Positions 1 to 9,469 of a stretch of 64,000 nucleotides of DNA are shown here, one piece after another. This stretch comes from Legionella sp. PATHC032 (lineage in GTDB: Bacteria; Pseudomonadota; Gammaproteobacteria; Legionellales; Legionellaceae), in assembly GCF_026191185.1 (NCBI RefSeq), contig NZ_JAPHOV010000001.1, positions 2,227,001 through 2,291,000 on the forward strand, given 5' to 3'. Each line of letters opens with the position of its first letter. Within the stretch, counting starts at the first letter, position 1. The notes under the pieces are model-generated. The model worked only from the letters and a program-made list of their open reading frames with translations, searched no databases and was not told the DNA's origin. The translations under genes were made by a program, and so were the position numbers.

Positions 1-2321
1 ACCCCATTAAGAAGAACTTGCACATCTTCTGAAATCTGCCCCACATTAACCCCATAACGGGCCGCTTTCTCTCGGTCAATGGTAATGACCAACTGCGCCA
101 CCTTGATTTGTTGCTCTTTGTTCACATCCACCACCCCTGGAACGGTTTTTAAAATGGCTTCAACCGATTGACCTAATTCGTTAAGGGTGGCCAGATTATC
201 GCCAAATAGCTTCACCGCCACTTGCGCTCTGACTCCTGAGAGCACTTCATCCATACGATGGGCAATAAATTGCCCGACATTAAACACAGCACCCGGAATG
301 TTCGCCAAATCTGCTCGAATACGTCGCAACAATTCATCCGGTGACATGGTTTTGTCTTTGTCAAAATCAAGTCTCACATCAAATTCACTGGCATTGGGTG
401 GCATGGCGTCTTCATCCAACTCACTACGCCCTGCCCGTTGGGCAATGGAAACGACTTGCGGATACTTCAACAAAGTTTTGCTCACTTGTTGTCCTAAGCG
501 CATGGTTTCATCCAGGGAAGTCCCTGGAAGGGTGCTCATCGCGATAATAAAATTGCCTTCATGAAATTCGGGCAAAAACGAAGTTCCAAAAAAAGGAAGT
601 AAGGCTAAAGCGAAAAGAAAGGCGCCTATAGCCATAGTTACAACCGTTTTACAATGCGCCAACGACCAATTTAAACCTGTTAAAAAATGTTTTTTTAACC
701 ACATCACAAAACGAGTTTCCGCTTGAGCATGTTGGGCGATTTCTTCTTCGGTCAAATGATAACGCGCCTCTTGAGGCAAAGCATGCATCACGACTTGAGT
801 ATCTTGTTTTTTTTCCGTTTTTCCCACTAAAAGAAGATAACAAAGAGCAGGCACCGTGGTAATAGAAACCACAAGAGAGCCCATCACTGACGCAATGTAA
901 GCAATCGCCAAAGGACTAAAAATTCGCTCAGAAATTCCTGATAAAAAGAAAATGGGCAAAAATACGAGGCTAATGATAATGGTCGCATAAACGACCGAGC
1001 TTCGAATTTCCAAAACCGCATCAAAAACAATTTCAATGGCGGGCAAGGACTTCTTGGCCAAGCGATTTAATCGTAGGCGATGCACCACGTTTTCAACGGT
1101 GATAATACCATCGTCCACCACTTCACCAATGGCAATCGCCATCCCTCCTAAAGTCATCGAATTAATACCAAAACCAAAATAGTGAAGAACCAAGAGGCCC
1201 ACTATGAAAGAAACCGGCATGGAAAGAAACGTAATAAAGGAAGCCCGCCAATTCATTAAAAACAAAAACAACACCGCAATGACGATGATGGCTCCTTCAA
1301 TCAAGGCTCTAGTCAAGTTGTGAATCGCCGATTCAATAAAATTGGCTTGGCGAAATACTTCAGTTACTAATTCCACCCCTGCTGGCAAAGAGCGTTTGAT
1401 CTCCTCTAATGCTTGTTCGACCTTATAGGTGGTGGTTAAGGTATCCGCTCCATAGATTTTGGAAATCGTGCCAATGACTGCATTTTTTGCATTATAAGAC
1501 GCATCGCCCCGTTTGATTTCACCACCGAAAGCGACAGTTGCTACATTGTTAATGGTAATAGGAACTCCATTACGAACCACAATCAATGTTTTTTTAATGT
1601 CATCCAGTGTTTTGATGCGACCCATGGTACTCACCACAAACTCCGTACCCGCCTGATGCACAAAAGCACCAGGAACGTTTTGATTCGCGGACGTTAAGGC
1701 TTGGCGTACCTCTTCAATGGTGATGCCATAAGCCACCATGCGTTGTGAGTCAAGCAGCACCTGATATTGCTTGACTTCTCCACCAACGGAAACCACCGCA
1801 GCCACCCCACCTAAAGCCAAGATGCGAGGACGAATGGTCCAGTCGGAAATCGTACGCAACGCTTCAGGGCTTGCGGTGCGGCTAATAAGCGCGTATTTAA
1901 CAAGCCATCCCACCGCCGAAGTCACAGGCAGCATCACTGGTGCATTAGCCCCTGGAGGAAGGCGATTGACTGCTTGCTGAAGACGCTCGTTCACCAATTG
2001 ACGATTGCGATAAATGTCCGTTTTGTCATCGAATACCACCGTAATCGTCGATAATCCCACCGAAGTTTTTGAGCGGACACTAGCCACCCCAGGTGTTCCA
2101 TTGATGGCACTTTCCAAGAGATAAGTCACCAGGGTTTCCACATCTTGAGTAGCCATGCCAGGCACTTGCGTTTGCACGACCACTTGAGGCGGGGCAAATT
2201 CGGGAAACACATCCACTGGCATTTGCTGCAAGGTATAGCCGCCTAGCAAGCAGAGGATAATGGTCAAAGCTAAAATTAAGGGACGATTTCGTAAGGACCA
2301 GGCGATGAGATAAGTAAACAT
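1..2321 (-). CDS. Heavy-metal RND efflux pump (CzcA/HelA family), 3' end cut by window
   Basis: Inner-membrane proton/metal antiporter of a tripartite exporter. The frame is open from an ATG at 2321 down to the window edge, giving about 773 codons of a protein normally near 1,020-1,050 residues, so the C-terminal quarter is missing. It begins MFTYLIAWSLRNRPL and contains the RND TM4 motif AIGEVVDDGIITVEN, which differs from the copper-type motif of the second pump at 12335. The porter segment has EGNFIIAMSTLPG and HRMDEVLSGVRAQ. An AGAGGAG ribosome site lies inside the end of the adaptor gene, whose stop directly abuts this ATG. It is the last visible gene of a TolC-adaptor-pump operon. The metal (Co/Zn/Ni/Cu) cannot be read from the sequence. 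Confidence 0.9.
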   Translation of the reverse strand, partial: MFTYLIAWSLRNRPLILALTIILCLLGGYTLQQMPVDVFPEFAPPQVVVQTQVPGMATQDVETLVTYLLESAINGTPGVASVRSKTSVGLSTITVVFDDKTDIYRNRQLVNERLQQAVNRLPPGANAPVMLPVTSAVGWLVKYALISRTASPEALRTISDWTIRPRILALGGVAAVVSVGGEVKQYQVLLDSQRMVAYGITIEEVRQALTSANQNVPGAFVHQAGTEFVVSTMGRIKTLDDIKKTLIVVRNGVPITINNVATVAFGGEIKRGDASYNAKNAVIGTISKIYGADTLTTTYKVEQALEEIKRSLPAGVELVTEVFRQANFIESAIHNLTRALIEGAIIVIAVLFLFLMNWRASFITFLSMPVSFIVGLLVLHYFGFGINSMTLGGMAIAIGEVVDDGIITVENVVHRLRLNRLAKKSLPAIEIVFDAVLEIRSSVVYATIIISLVFLPIFFLSGISERIFSPLAIAYIASVMGSLVVSITTVPALCYLLLVGKTEKKQDTQVVMHALPQEARYHLTEEEIAQHAQAETRFVMWLKKHFLTGLNWSLAHCKTVVTMAIGAFLFALALLPFFGTSFLPEFHEGNFIIAMSTLPGTSLDETMRLGQQVSKTLLKYPQVVSIAQRAGRSELDEDAMPPNASEFDVRLDFDKDKTMSPDELLRRIRADLANIPGAVFNVGQFIAHRMDEVLSGVRAQVAVKLFGDNLATLNELGQSVEAILKTVPGVVDVNKEQQIKVAQLVITIDREKAARYGVNVGQISEDVQVLLNG

Positions 2322-3302
2322 TTAATGAGGCTCCTCTTGGCCTGCTTTTGGTTTACTGCCCCCACTTAACCATAAGGTATAAAGCTCACGGTTGCCTTGA
2401 GTTACGACCAGGTCGCCAGGAACTAAGCCATCGGTAATTTCTGAATGCTCATCATCCACCGCACCCACTTTCACCACGACGCGATCGTAGGTGTCGTCGT
2501 TTTGCACAAAAACAAAGGTCTCATTATCCGCTTGCAACAAAGCCGCACTAGGCACAGCCAGTGCTGCCTCATTATAAGCTAAAATAACGTTAGCACGTAC
2601 AAACATACCCGGTTTGAGAAGCCCCTCCTTATTGTCTAAGGTAATTCTGACATTCACTGTACGAGTTAACGAGTCAAGATTCGGTTCGATTAAAGTCATT
2701 TGGCCTTTAAAGATTTGCCTGGGGTAACTTAGGGCATGAATATTCACTGCTTGCCCGACCTTAATCTTGCCTAAATCTTCTTCATACACTTGAGCAATCA
2801 CGAATAATTTATCACGATTGCTGATGTGAAAAAGAACGGTATTGGGCTCAACCGCTTGACCTAAATTGATATTCCTGGCATCAATGAGGCCTGCAATCGG
2901 CGCTGTGACCGCAACACTCGGTGGTGGATTGCCCACTAATCTTGATTGGACTGTAGCTAAGCGCTGTCCTGCCTTGACTATATCGCCTAAATTCACATCA
3001 ATGGCGGTGACACTGCCACTAATCCGAATACTGACATCTGCTTGCGCATCAGGTAAAAGTTGAATTTGGCCATTCAAACCCAACATTTGCTCCATAGGAC
3101 GATTGGTGGCTTCTGCCACTTTAATCCCCAACATTTTGGTTTGCTGCGGTGTTAAATGCACTGGGCCTTTGGCCCCTCCTTCACTCACTTCAATTTCTTC
3201 GCCATGGGCAAAACACCCTTGCATAGAAAGAAATAAACTTAAAAAAATACTGATGAAGGCAAGCCTTCTATTTCGTTGTCGTAACATGTTGACTATCACC
3301 AT
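2322..3302 (-). CDS. Periplasmic adaptor of heavy-metal RND efflux (CzcB/HlyD family)
   Basis: Membrane fusion protein of 326 residues linking the RND pump at 1-2321 to the outer-membrane factor at 3268-4590. A hydrophobic N-terminus (residues 14-30) ends in SMQGC and could be a signal peptide or a lipoprotein signal. The VHLTPQQTKMLGIKV segment, the lipoyl-type half-motifs (ISGSVTAIDVNLGDIVKAGQ and VTAPIAGLIDARNINLGQAV) and the beta-barrel region VYEEDLGKIKVGQAV are typical of CzcB/CusB adaptors. It overlaps the upstream TolC-like gene by 35 nt and its stop abuts the pump start, so the three are one transcript. The start is uncertain: the ATGs at 3302 and 3287 both lack a well-placed ribosome site. 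Confidence 0.9.
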   Translation of the reverse strand: MVIVNMLRQRNRRLAFISIFLSLFLSMQGCFAHGEEIEVSEGGAKGPVHLTPQQTKMLGIKVAEATNRPMEQMLGLNGQIQLLPDAQADVSIRISGSVTAIDVNLGDIVKAGQRLATVQSRLVGNPPPSVAVTAPIAGLIDARNINLGQAVEPNTVLFHISNRDKLFVIAQVYEEDLGKIKVGQAVNIHALSYPRQIFKGQMTLIEPNLDSLTRTVNVRITLDNKEGLLKPGMFVRANVILAYNEAALAVPSAALLQADNETFVFVQNDDTYDRVVVKVGAVDDEHSEITDGLVPGDLVVTQGNRELYTLWLSGGSKPKAGQEEPH

Positions 3303-4590
3303 TCCTTTGATAAGCTAAGTAAGGACAAAATCCTTGGGTATTCCCAGGGCCAAGGGCTGTACACAAAGCCACATACACTTGTAAATATTTTTCTCTCGTT
3401 GCGAGATAGGTCATTTGCAAATCATTTTGTTGCTTTTGCACTTGCAAGACGTTCAAAAGCGAAATTTGCCCGTTTTCATAAGAATCTTGTGCCAGTTTTA
3501 TGTTTTCAACCCCTAACTTAAGAGAAACCGTTTCGGTTTCTCTAAGACTCATTTTAAGCGCTTTCAGCTGTCCGTAATTACTCGCTATTTCCGTTTCAAT
3601 ACTTAAATTCAAGGCGCTTAACGCCATCATCGCTTGAGTTGCCGTATGACTGGCTTCTAAAATTCGCCCCTGATTACGATTTAAAAGAGGAAGGGGTACC
3701 GAAAGTGTCACACCTAAGGTGCGGTCGGCAGGTTGAGGTGACCCCTCTTCCACCACAATTTTATCTTGTTGGACACCAAGCCCTACCGTCCAATCAGCAA
3801 AACGCTCAGCTTTTGCCAAGCGGTGGTCGGCATTGGCACGACTCATCGATAAGACAATGGCTTGGCGGTCAGGACGATGGTTAAGCGCCCATGTTTTTAG
3901 GAGGGCTAATTTCGGGAGTTGTCGTCCTGTTGCTAAATCGCCCTTAAGTGATAAAGGAGTATCTGCTTGTCGCCCCATTAATTGATTAAGGGTGGCATTT
4001 TGACTGATGCGAAGACTATGCTGTAGATGCTTTTCTTGGGCAATACGCAGGTACTCTATGCGTGCTGCATTCTCATCCAGCTTGGAAATCTCCGCCGCAT
4101 TATAGCGGTTATGGATGACATTAACTAATTCTTTATTGATTTTTAATAAATAATTCAATTGTTGCAGGCGACGTTCCGTAATCACCGCTGCATAAAAGGC
4201 ATTCGCTACTTTGGCACTGAGTTGGCGCTCTGCTTCCCCAATTTCGGCCATGGCTTTCAGTACATCAAGGCGTGCAACGGTTTTTTGTTTTGCAATACGT
4301 CCAGAAATGGGGAAGGCTTGACTAAAACCTGCACTGCGTGAATATTCCCCTTCATCATTAAATAAGCGATCGTCGTTATTGGAGAGATTAAGACTTGGAT
4401 TAGGCCAAAGGCCCGCTTGGATTAAACGGGCCTTTGCAATCGCCACATTATAGCGAGCTGCTTTTAAATCCTTGTTATTCGCCAAAGCAATTTGGGTTAT
4501 TTCTTGAAGAGTCAATGCATTAGCTAAAGAAGAATACAGCCACAAAAGCACCACCCAACAAGAAAAAAGCCAAACCCTATTGTTTTCCAT
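3268..4590 (-). CDS. Outer-membrane efflux protein (TolC/CzcC family)
   Basis: Outer-membrane channel, 440 residues, the usual size for CzcC proteins. The signal peptide at about residues 1-25 ends in SSLANA. It carries the two repeated OEP halves, with LTLQEITQIALANNKDLKAA near the N-terminus and NIKLAQDSYENGQISLLNVL near the C-terminus. It is the first gene of the metal-exporter set (channel, adaptor, pump). Family assignment is firm; the substrate is inferred only from its partners. Confidence 0.9.
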   Translation of the reverse strand: MENNRVWLFSCWVVLLWLYSSLANALTLQEITQIALANNKDLKAARYNVAIAKARLIQAGLWPNPSLNLSNNDDRLFNDEGEYSRSAGFSQAFPISGRIAKQKTVARLDVLKAMAEIGEAERQLSAKVANAFYAAVITERRLQQLNYLLKINKELVNVIHNRYNAAEISKLDENAARIEYLRIAQEKHLQHSLRISQNATLNQLMGRQADTPLSLKGDLATGRQLPKLALLKTWALNHRPDRQAIVLSMSRANADHRLAKAERFADWTVGLGVQQDKIVVEEGSPQPADRTLGVTLSVPLPLLNRNQGRILEASHTATQAMMALSALNLSIETEIASNYGQLKALKMSLRETETVSLKLGVENIKLAQDSYENGQISLLNVLQVQKQQNDLQMTYLATREKYLQVYVALCTALGPGNTQGFCPYLAYQRNGDSQHVTTTK

Positions 4591-4611
4591 AACCGTAAGA
4601 CTTAAAAATGA

Positions 4612-4986
4612 CTATTGCTTTGTCTTGCATTGGTAGGCTCTCCCCACCATCCAATGGTCCGCAACCAAATCATTTTTGGGATTGCCTTCATAAGTTTGCT
4701 GATGTTCGTTAACGAAAAGAGTATTTGCCCCTAAAAGGGCGGCTTTGTTTCTTAGGATATTCAGCTCATCCTGAATCAAATGTTCATGGGATTGATAGGA
4801 TTGGCTCATGCCATTGCGATCGTACGCTCTGACTTCCCCTAAAAAAGTGCATGTTTTTAAGCGTTTTTCTGCCTTAAGAAGGATCACTTTTTCGCCTTCT
4901 GGCGTGAGTTTGGCATTGTAAGAACAACCCATAAGAACAGCAGGAACGATGAATAGCAGTGCGCTCTTCATTAAAGAGTGAGTCAT
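4612..4986 (-). CDS. DUF4156-like lipoprotein
   Basis: A 124-residue predicted lipoprotein. The signal peptide ends in the lipobox AVLMGC, with the acylated Cys at position 21. The body (KLTPEGEKVILLKAEKR, then ELNILRNKAALLGANTLFV) resembles the DUF4156 family of small envelope lipoproteins. It lies 21 nt upstream of the TolC-like gene on the same strand, so it is probably cotranscribed with the efflux operon. Its role is unknown. Confidence 0.7.
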   Translation of the reverse strand: MTHSLMKSALLFIVPAVLMGCSYNAKLTPEGEKVILLKAEKRLKTCTFLGEVRAYDRNGMSQSYQSHEHLIQDELNILRNKAALLGANTLFVNEHQQTYEGNPKNDLVADHWMVGRAYQCKTKQ

Positions 4987-5154
4987 GAATCAATACCTTT
5001 TTTTATTATTCTTTATTTCAGTATCTACTATCCCATAGGATTAAACAAGACGGGTAACAATAAAGACTGAAACGATATCCAGCATAGAACAGTGGCTCAT
5101 TATCGCACAAGCAGGCTACTGTTGTAAGATGATTGCTTGGTGCATATTAATTTT
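4987..5154. other. Intergenic gap
   Basis: 168 nt between the lipoprotein gene and the diguanylate cyclase gene. I see no ORF, RNA gene or convincing terminator hairpin here. It presumably contains the promoter of the leftmost efflux operon. Confidence 0.4.
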
Positions 5155-6036
5155 CTATTCGGTCATTTGCTTGATACAAGAAACCATGTGATTGCTTGTT
5201 GTCGCAAGCATTGGACTGTAGACACAAACAGCACCATTTATTTTTCTTTGCTTGGCTGCATAACAGGCCAAATCCGCTTCTTTAATAGCGGCATTCACTG
5301 AGACCGAGTGACGGCTCATTTGAGTAATGCCAATAGAACAGCCTAAATCCAATGTATCCAATAGTTCTCCATTAAGGGACTGGGTAGCAGCAGTCACCAG
5401 ATTTTCAGCAATCTTCTTAGCCTCACTTAAAGAAGTATTTTCCATCAATACAATAAATTCATCTCCGCCATAACGTGCTACCACATCATCTTTTCGTAAA
5501 CGCTGTCTTAGGAATTGGCCAAAGGTTTGTAAAACAGTATCCCCCGTATCGTGACCAAAGCGATCATTCACTGCCTTAAATCGATCTAAATCGATAAAGA
5601 GAACAACGACTTCACCGCCATGGAGTTGTATTTGTTGGAAACGCGTATTCAACATCTCAAAAAGATATTCCCGGTTATTACACCCAGTCAGCGAATCATA
5701 AGTCGCATGATGGCGTAACGTTTCATAGCGATTTTTAAAGTCATCCATCAATTCCATTTTTTGCATCGTCTTGGTCATGAGATGACACGATGAATCAATA
5801 TAGGTGGCACCCAGTAAAAACACAGTGGCGTAAAAATAATTAAGACAATGAGGATCCACCAAAAGACCATAAACAATGCTGGCCGAATAACTCAAAATAA
5901 AAACGCCGATAAAAGCAAGATAAACTAAATACTGCCGGCGATAATGATTTGTTTGTTGAAGCAGCTTATTAATCAAATAAGCTCCATTAATGAGAAAACC
6001 GATGCCAAGTAGTATCATAAAAACTGGAATAACCAT
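5155..6036 (-). CDS. Membrane-bound diguanylate cyclase (GGDEF)
   Basis: Makes cyclic di-GMP from two GTP. Residues 1-25, 36-60 and roughly 66-82 are hydrophobic, giving about three membrane segments and no recognisable sensor domain. The catalytic domain begins near YDSLTGCNNREYL (about 113) and carries the intact GGDEF active site at 190-194. An RxxD product-inhibition I-site (R181-D184) lies five residues before it. There is no EAL domain. It lies downstream of copA on the same strand, so it may be expressed with the metal genes. Confidence 0.9.
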   Translation of the reverse strand: MVIPVFMILLGIGFLINGAYLINKLLQQTNHYRRQYLVYLAFIGVFILSYSASIVYGLLVDPHCLNYFYATVFLLGATYIDSSCHLMTKTMQKMELMDDFKNRYETLRHHATYDSLTGCNNREYLFEMLNTRFQQIQLHGGEVVVLFIDLDRFKAVNDRFGHDTGDTVLQTFGQFLRQRLRKDDVVARYGGDEFIVLMENTSLSEAKKIAENLVTAATQSLNGELLDTLDLGCSIGITQMSRHSVSVNAAIKEADLACYAAKQRKINGAVCVYSPMLATTSNHMVSCIKQMTE

Positions 6037-6118
6037 GATGTTGCCTTACAAACAACCAACTACTCCCCTTAGTATAGATCTACTTTTTTTTCTTTTCTTT
6101 CATCAATAGTTTTTTTTT

Positions 6119-8335
6119 TCATAATATTAACCGCCGCAACCTAAGCGCATTAACAATAACTGACACGGAAGAAAGCGCCATAGCAAGTGCCGCAATGATA
6201 GGACTTAAAAGTAAGCCTGTCAGTGGATACAAAATACCAGCTGCCAACGGAACACCCAGCATGTTGTAAATAAATGCGAAGAAGAGATTTTGACGTATAT
6301 TACTCATTGTACTTTCTGACAAACGACGTGCCTTGGCAATACCACGCAAATTCCCATGCAGTAAGGTAATGCCAGCACTTTCAATGGCCACATCGGTCCC
6401 AGTACCCATGGCAATACCAATGTCCGCTTTTGCAAGTGCTGGGGCATCATTGACCCCATCCCCTGCCATAGCCACAATGAGACCTTTTTCTTTTAATTCA
6501 CCTACAATACGGCTCTTATCCTCCGGCATAATTTCAGCCACCACTTTTTTTATGCCCAATTGACCCGCTACCGCTTCTGCTGTTTTTTTGCTGTCTCCGG
6601 TGAGCATCACAATGTCGATACCACTTTGCTGCAGCTCGTGAATGGTTTCTGGAGTAGTCGATTTAATAGGGTCTTCTACCACCAAAAGAGCTGCTGTTTT
6701 GCCATCCACTGCTATGAACATGACTGAGGCACCTTGAGCGCGAAGCTCATCTGCTTTTTCAAGAAGGGAAGCGTCGTCACTTCCGTGATCCTGCATTAAT
6801 TTCAGGTTGCCAATGGCAATGCGATGACCATTGACCTTCCCTAGGACTCCCTTGCCGGTAGGTGCTTCAAAGTCTTCAACTGAGCCAAAGGACAACTCCT
6901 TTTCTTTCGCAGCCGTTACGATAGCATGACCCAGAGGATGCTCACTTTGATGCTCAAGAGTAGCCGCAAACCCTAAAATAACCTCTTCATCAAACTCACC
7001 GTCAGTCACAATGCGGGTCAATTTAGGGCGCCCTTCCGTTAGGGTACCTGTTTTATCAACCACTAACGTATTGACCTTTTCCATGCGCTCCAAGCTTTCG
7101 GCATTTTTAATTAAAACCCCATTTTGGGCTCCTTTTCCAACCCCTACCATGATGGACATGGGTGTTGCCAAACCAAGAGCACAAGGACAGGCAATAATAA
7201 GTACTGATACGGCAGCAATTAAACCATAGCTTAATGACGGCTGTGGACCTAGCAAGGCCCATAGAATAAAAGACAATAGGGCAACCAAAATCACTGCGGG
7301 AACAAACCATCCTGAAACAGTATCCGCTAATCGCTGGATAGGAGCACGGCTTCTTTGGGCTTCACTCACCATTTGGACAATACGAGCAAGCATCGTATCA
7401 CTGCCCACATGCAACGCGCTCATTACAAAACTCCCCGTCTGGTTAATCGTCGCCCCAATGACTTTGGCTCCTGTTTCTTTAGTCACCGGAATAGGTTCGC
7501 CTGTCACCATAGACTCATCGACAAAACTTCGTCCTTCCAGTACTTCCCCATCCACTGGTATTTTTTCACCAGGACGAACTCGTAATTTATCTCCAACCTG
7601 AACCTTGTCGAGCGATACTTCTTCTTCACGGCCATCTTCTTTAATAAGATGAGCACGTTCAGGAGCCAATTTCAACAAAGCACGAATGGCGCTACCCGTT
7701 TGCTCGCGCGCTTTGAGTTCTAACACTTGTCCTAATAAGACGAGCGTTGTAATCACTGCTGCCGCTTCAAAATACACAGCGACTACCCCTTCCTGATTTC
7801 GAAACGCTTGGGGAAATACCCCTGGCCAAAGGACAGCTACCACACTGTAAGCCCATGCCACACCAATGCCCATAGCAATCAAAGTAAACATATTTAATTG
7901 GTGTGTTTTTAGAGATTGCCAACCACGCTTGAAAAAAGGCCAGCCGCCCCATAACACCACCGGTGTGGCAAGAAGTAATTGAATCCAACTGGACACATCG
8001 CCAGAAATAAAATGCTGCAAACCATGCCCACCCATCTCCAATATCACGATAGGCACCGTCAAAATCAACGCAATCCAAAATCGACGTCTCATATCAAGAT
8101 ACTCAGGGCTCGCAGCTTCCGAAACCATCACTGTTTCCGGCTCTAGAGCCATACCACAAAGAGGGCAATTACCAGGAGCAGACTGGCGAATTTCTGGATG
8201 CATGGGGCACGTATAAACAATTGAACCTTCCCTTTTGGAGGAAGGCACAGGAGGCTTGGGGGTCTTATGCTCCTGATGACAAGAAGCATGCTCTTTACCC
8301 GAATTAGGATGTCCTTGATGAGGATTTTGTTTCAT
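6119..8335 (-). CDS. copA: Copper-exporting P1B-type ATPase (CopA-like)
   Basis: Inner-membrane ATPase of 738 residues exporting monovalent copper or silver to the periplasm. The N-terminus is His-rich (residues 1-30). It is followed by a heavy-metal-binding module YTCPMHPE...[10 protein letters not shown] (41-66) instead of the usual CxxC ferredoxin-like domain. Visible motifs are VTGEP (about 277), the transmembrane CPC site at 383-385, the phosphorylation site DKTGT with Asp427, SEHPLGHA and the [10 protein letters not shown] hinge. AGGTGACTC precedes the ATG. It follows the His/Gly lipoprotein gene by 20 nt and closes the long metal operon. Confidence 0.93.
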   Translation of the reverse strand: MKQNPHQGHPNSGKEHASCHQEHKTPKPPVPSSKREGSIVYTCPMHPEIRQSAPGNCPLCGMALEPETVMVSEAASPEYLDMRRRFWIALILTVPIVILEMGGHGLQHFISGDVSSWIQLLLATPVVLWGGWPFFKRGWQSLKTHQLNMFTLIAMGIGVAWAYSVVAVLWPGVFPQAFRNQEGVVAVYFEAAAVITTLVLLGQVLELKAREQTGSAIRALLKLAPERAHLIKEDGREEEVSLDKVQVGDKLRVRPGEKIPVDGEVLEGRSFVDESMVTGEPIPVTKETGAKVIGATINQTGSFVMSALHVGSDTMLARIVQMVSEAQRSRAPIQRLADTVSGWFVPAVILVALLSFILWALLGPQPSLSYGLIAAVSVLIIACPCALGLATPMSIMVGVGKGAQNGVLIKNAESLERMEKVNTLVVDKTGTLTEGRPKLTRIVTDGEFDEEVILGFAATLEHQSEHPLGHAIVTAAKEKELSFGSVEDFEAPTGKGVLGKVNGHRIAIGNLKLMQDHGSDDASLLEKADELRAQGASVMFIAVDGKTAALLVVEDPIKSTTPETIHELQQSGIDIVMLTGDSKKTAEAVAGQLGIKKVVAEIMPEDKSRIVGELKEKGLIVAMAGDGVNDAPALAKADIGIAMGTGTDVAIESAGITLLHGNLRGIAKARRLSESTMSNIRQNLFFAFIYNMLGVPLAAGILYPLTGLLLSPIIAALAMALSSVSVIVNALRLRRLIL

Positions 8336-8355
8336 GAGTCACCTATTTTAATTAT

Positions 8356-8526
8356 TTAATGCCCAACGCCACCATGACTGCCATGTCCACCCGCACTGTG
8401 CCCTCCATAGCCCCCATCCGTCTCTTGCGAACTCTGTTTCACAGCATGATTACAAGAGCTCAAAAAGAAAATGGCCGAAAAGCCAATGACCATTCCGATA
8501 ACCCTGATTATTTTAAAAAGTGACAT
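8356..8526 (-). CDS. Small His/Gly-tailed lipoprotein
   Basis: A 56-residue protein beginning MSLFKIIRVIGM. I chose this ATG over one nine codons upstream because AAGGAG lies 6 nt before it. The signal ends in the lipobox FFLSSC, and the mature part is short with a GGYGGHSAGGHGSHGG-type tail. It is probably anchored in the envelope and may bind metal through the histidines, which is inference from composition. It sits directly upstream of copA. A very similar small lipoprotein (20768-20914) lies next to the other P-type ATPase. Confidence 0.7.
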   Translation of the reverse strand: MSLFKIIRVIGMVIGFSAIFFLSSCNHAVKQSSQETDGGYGGHSAGGHGSHGGVGH

Positions 8527-8563
8527 TTGGCGCTCCTTCGTCAATAAAACCATTTTTTCATCC

Positions 8564-9469
8564 CTATTTTTTTAACACTTTGGCGAGTTTGTATTTTTCT
8601 AAAGTGGTTGCAATCACTTCACTCACGTCAATCGCATTGGTGATATGACGGATGGTGTTGCACGTGATGATTTGCACACCATCCATCCCCGATAATAAAG
8701 AATAAGCCTCTTCTGCAAAAAGCGCATGCACCCCAATGCAAATCACGGACTGAGCCCCTGCCTTTTGTAAATGTGTCACCGTCTCCACCATGGTTCTGGC
8801 GGTGGAGATGATGTCATCGACTAATACGGGAGTAGACGATTCAAGGTCAGGGATAGTTGGCACAGAAATAGAAACCTCTTTATCTCCACGTCGAATTTTT
8901 TCCAAAATCACATAAGGGAAATGGCCTTTTTCAGCAATGTCGGCAACCCACTGCTGACTTTCCATATCAGGACCAATAATCACAGGCTTATTCACATGAT
9001 TCTTAATCCATGTGGCAATATTGGCTGTAACATGCAAGACAAAAGTAGGTATTGAATAGATTTCATCCAAAGAGTGATAACGATGCAAATGGGGGTCGAT
9101 GGTCATGAGCCAATCAAATGAAGTAGAGAGTAATTCAGCAAAATAACGCGAGGTAATCCCTTCCCCCTGATGAAAACGTTTATCTTGACGTAAATAGGGA
9201 AGATAAGGGGCAATCAAGCCGATTTTTTTAGCTCCTAATTCTTTTGCTGTTTTAGCAAAAAACAGCAAAGGCAGTATTTTTCCATCGGGTTGGTTTAAGC
9301 TATCCACTACAATGAGGCTGCGATTTTTAACTGCTGAATTAATTTTTACGTACCACTCTGTATCTGGAAAACAATGCAACGTGACATCACCCACCTCCAC
9401 TTGAAGCGCTTCTTTTAAGCGTCTACTGATTCCTGAAGCATCAAATAATGAAAATAAAATGGGCTTCAA
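8564..9469 (-). CDS. Ribose-phosphate pyrophosphokinase (PRPP synthetase) family
   Basis: 301 residues, near the usual size of Prs. Family enzymes transfer pyrophosphate from ATP to ribose 5-phosphate. It has the flexible-loop region LRQDKRFHQGEGITSRYFA, the metal site TIDPHLHRY and the PRPP-binding loop VLVDDIISTARTMVE. It overlaps the phosphorylase gene by 4 nt (ATGA) and therefore looks translationally coupled to it. An accessory paralogue embedded in a metal-efflux operon is unusual and suggests a dedicated nucleotide or ribose-phosphate salvage role. Confidence 0.88.
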   Translation of the reverse strand: MKPILFSLFDASGISRRLKEALQVEVGDVTLHCFPDTEWYVKINSAVKNRSLIVVDSLNQPDGKILPLLFFAKTAKELGAKKIGLIAPYLPYLRQDKRFHQGEGITSRYFAELLSTSFDWLMTIDPHLHRYHSLDEIYSIPTFVLHVTANIATWIKNHVNKPVIIGPDMESQQWVADIAEKGHFPYVILEKIRRGDKEVSISVPTIPDLESSTPVLVDDIISTARTMVETVTHLQKAGAQSVICIGVHALFAEEAYSLLSGMDGVQIITCNTIRHITNAIDVSEVIATTLEKYKLAKVLKK

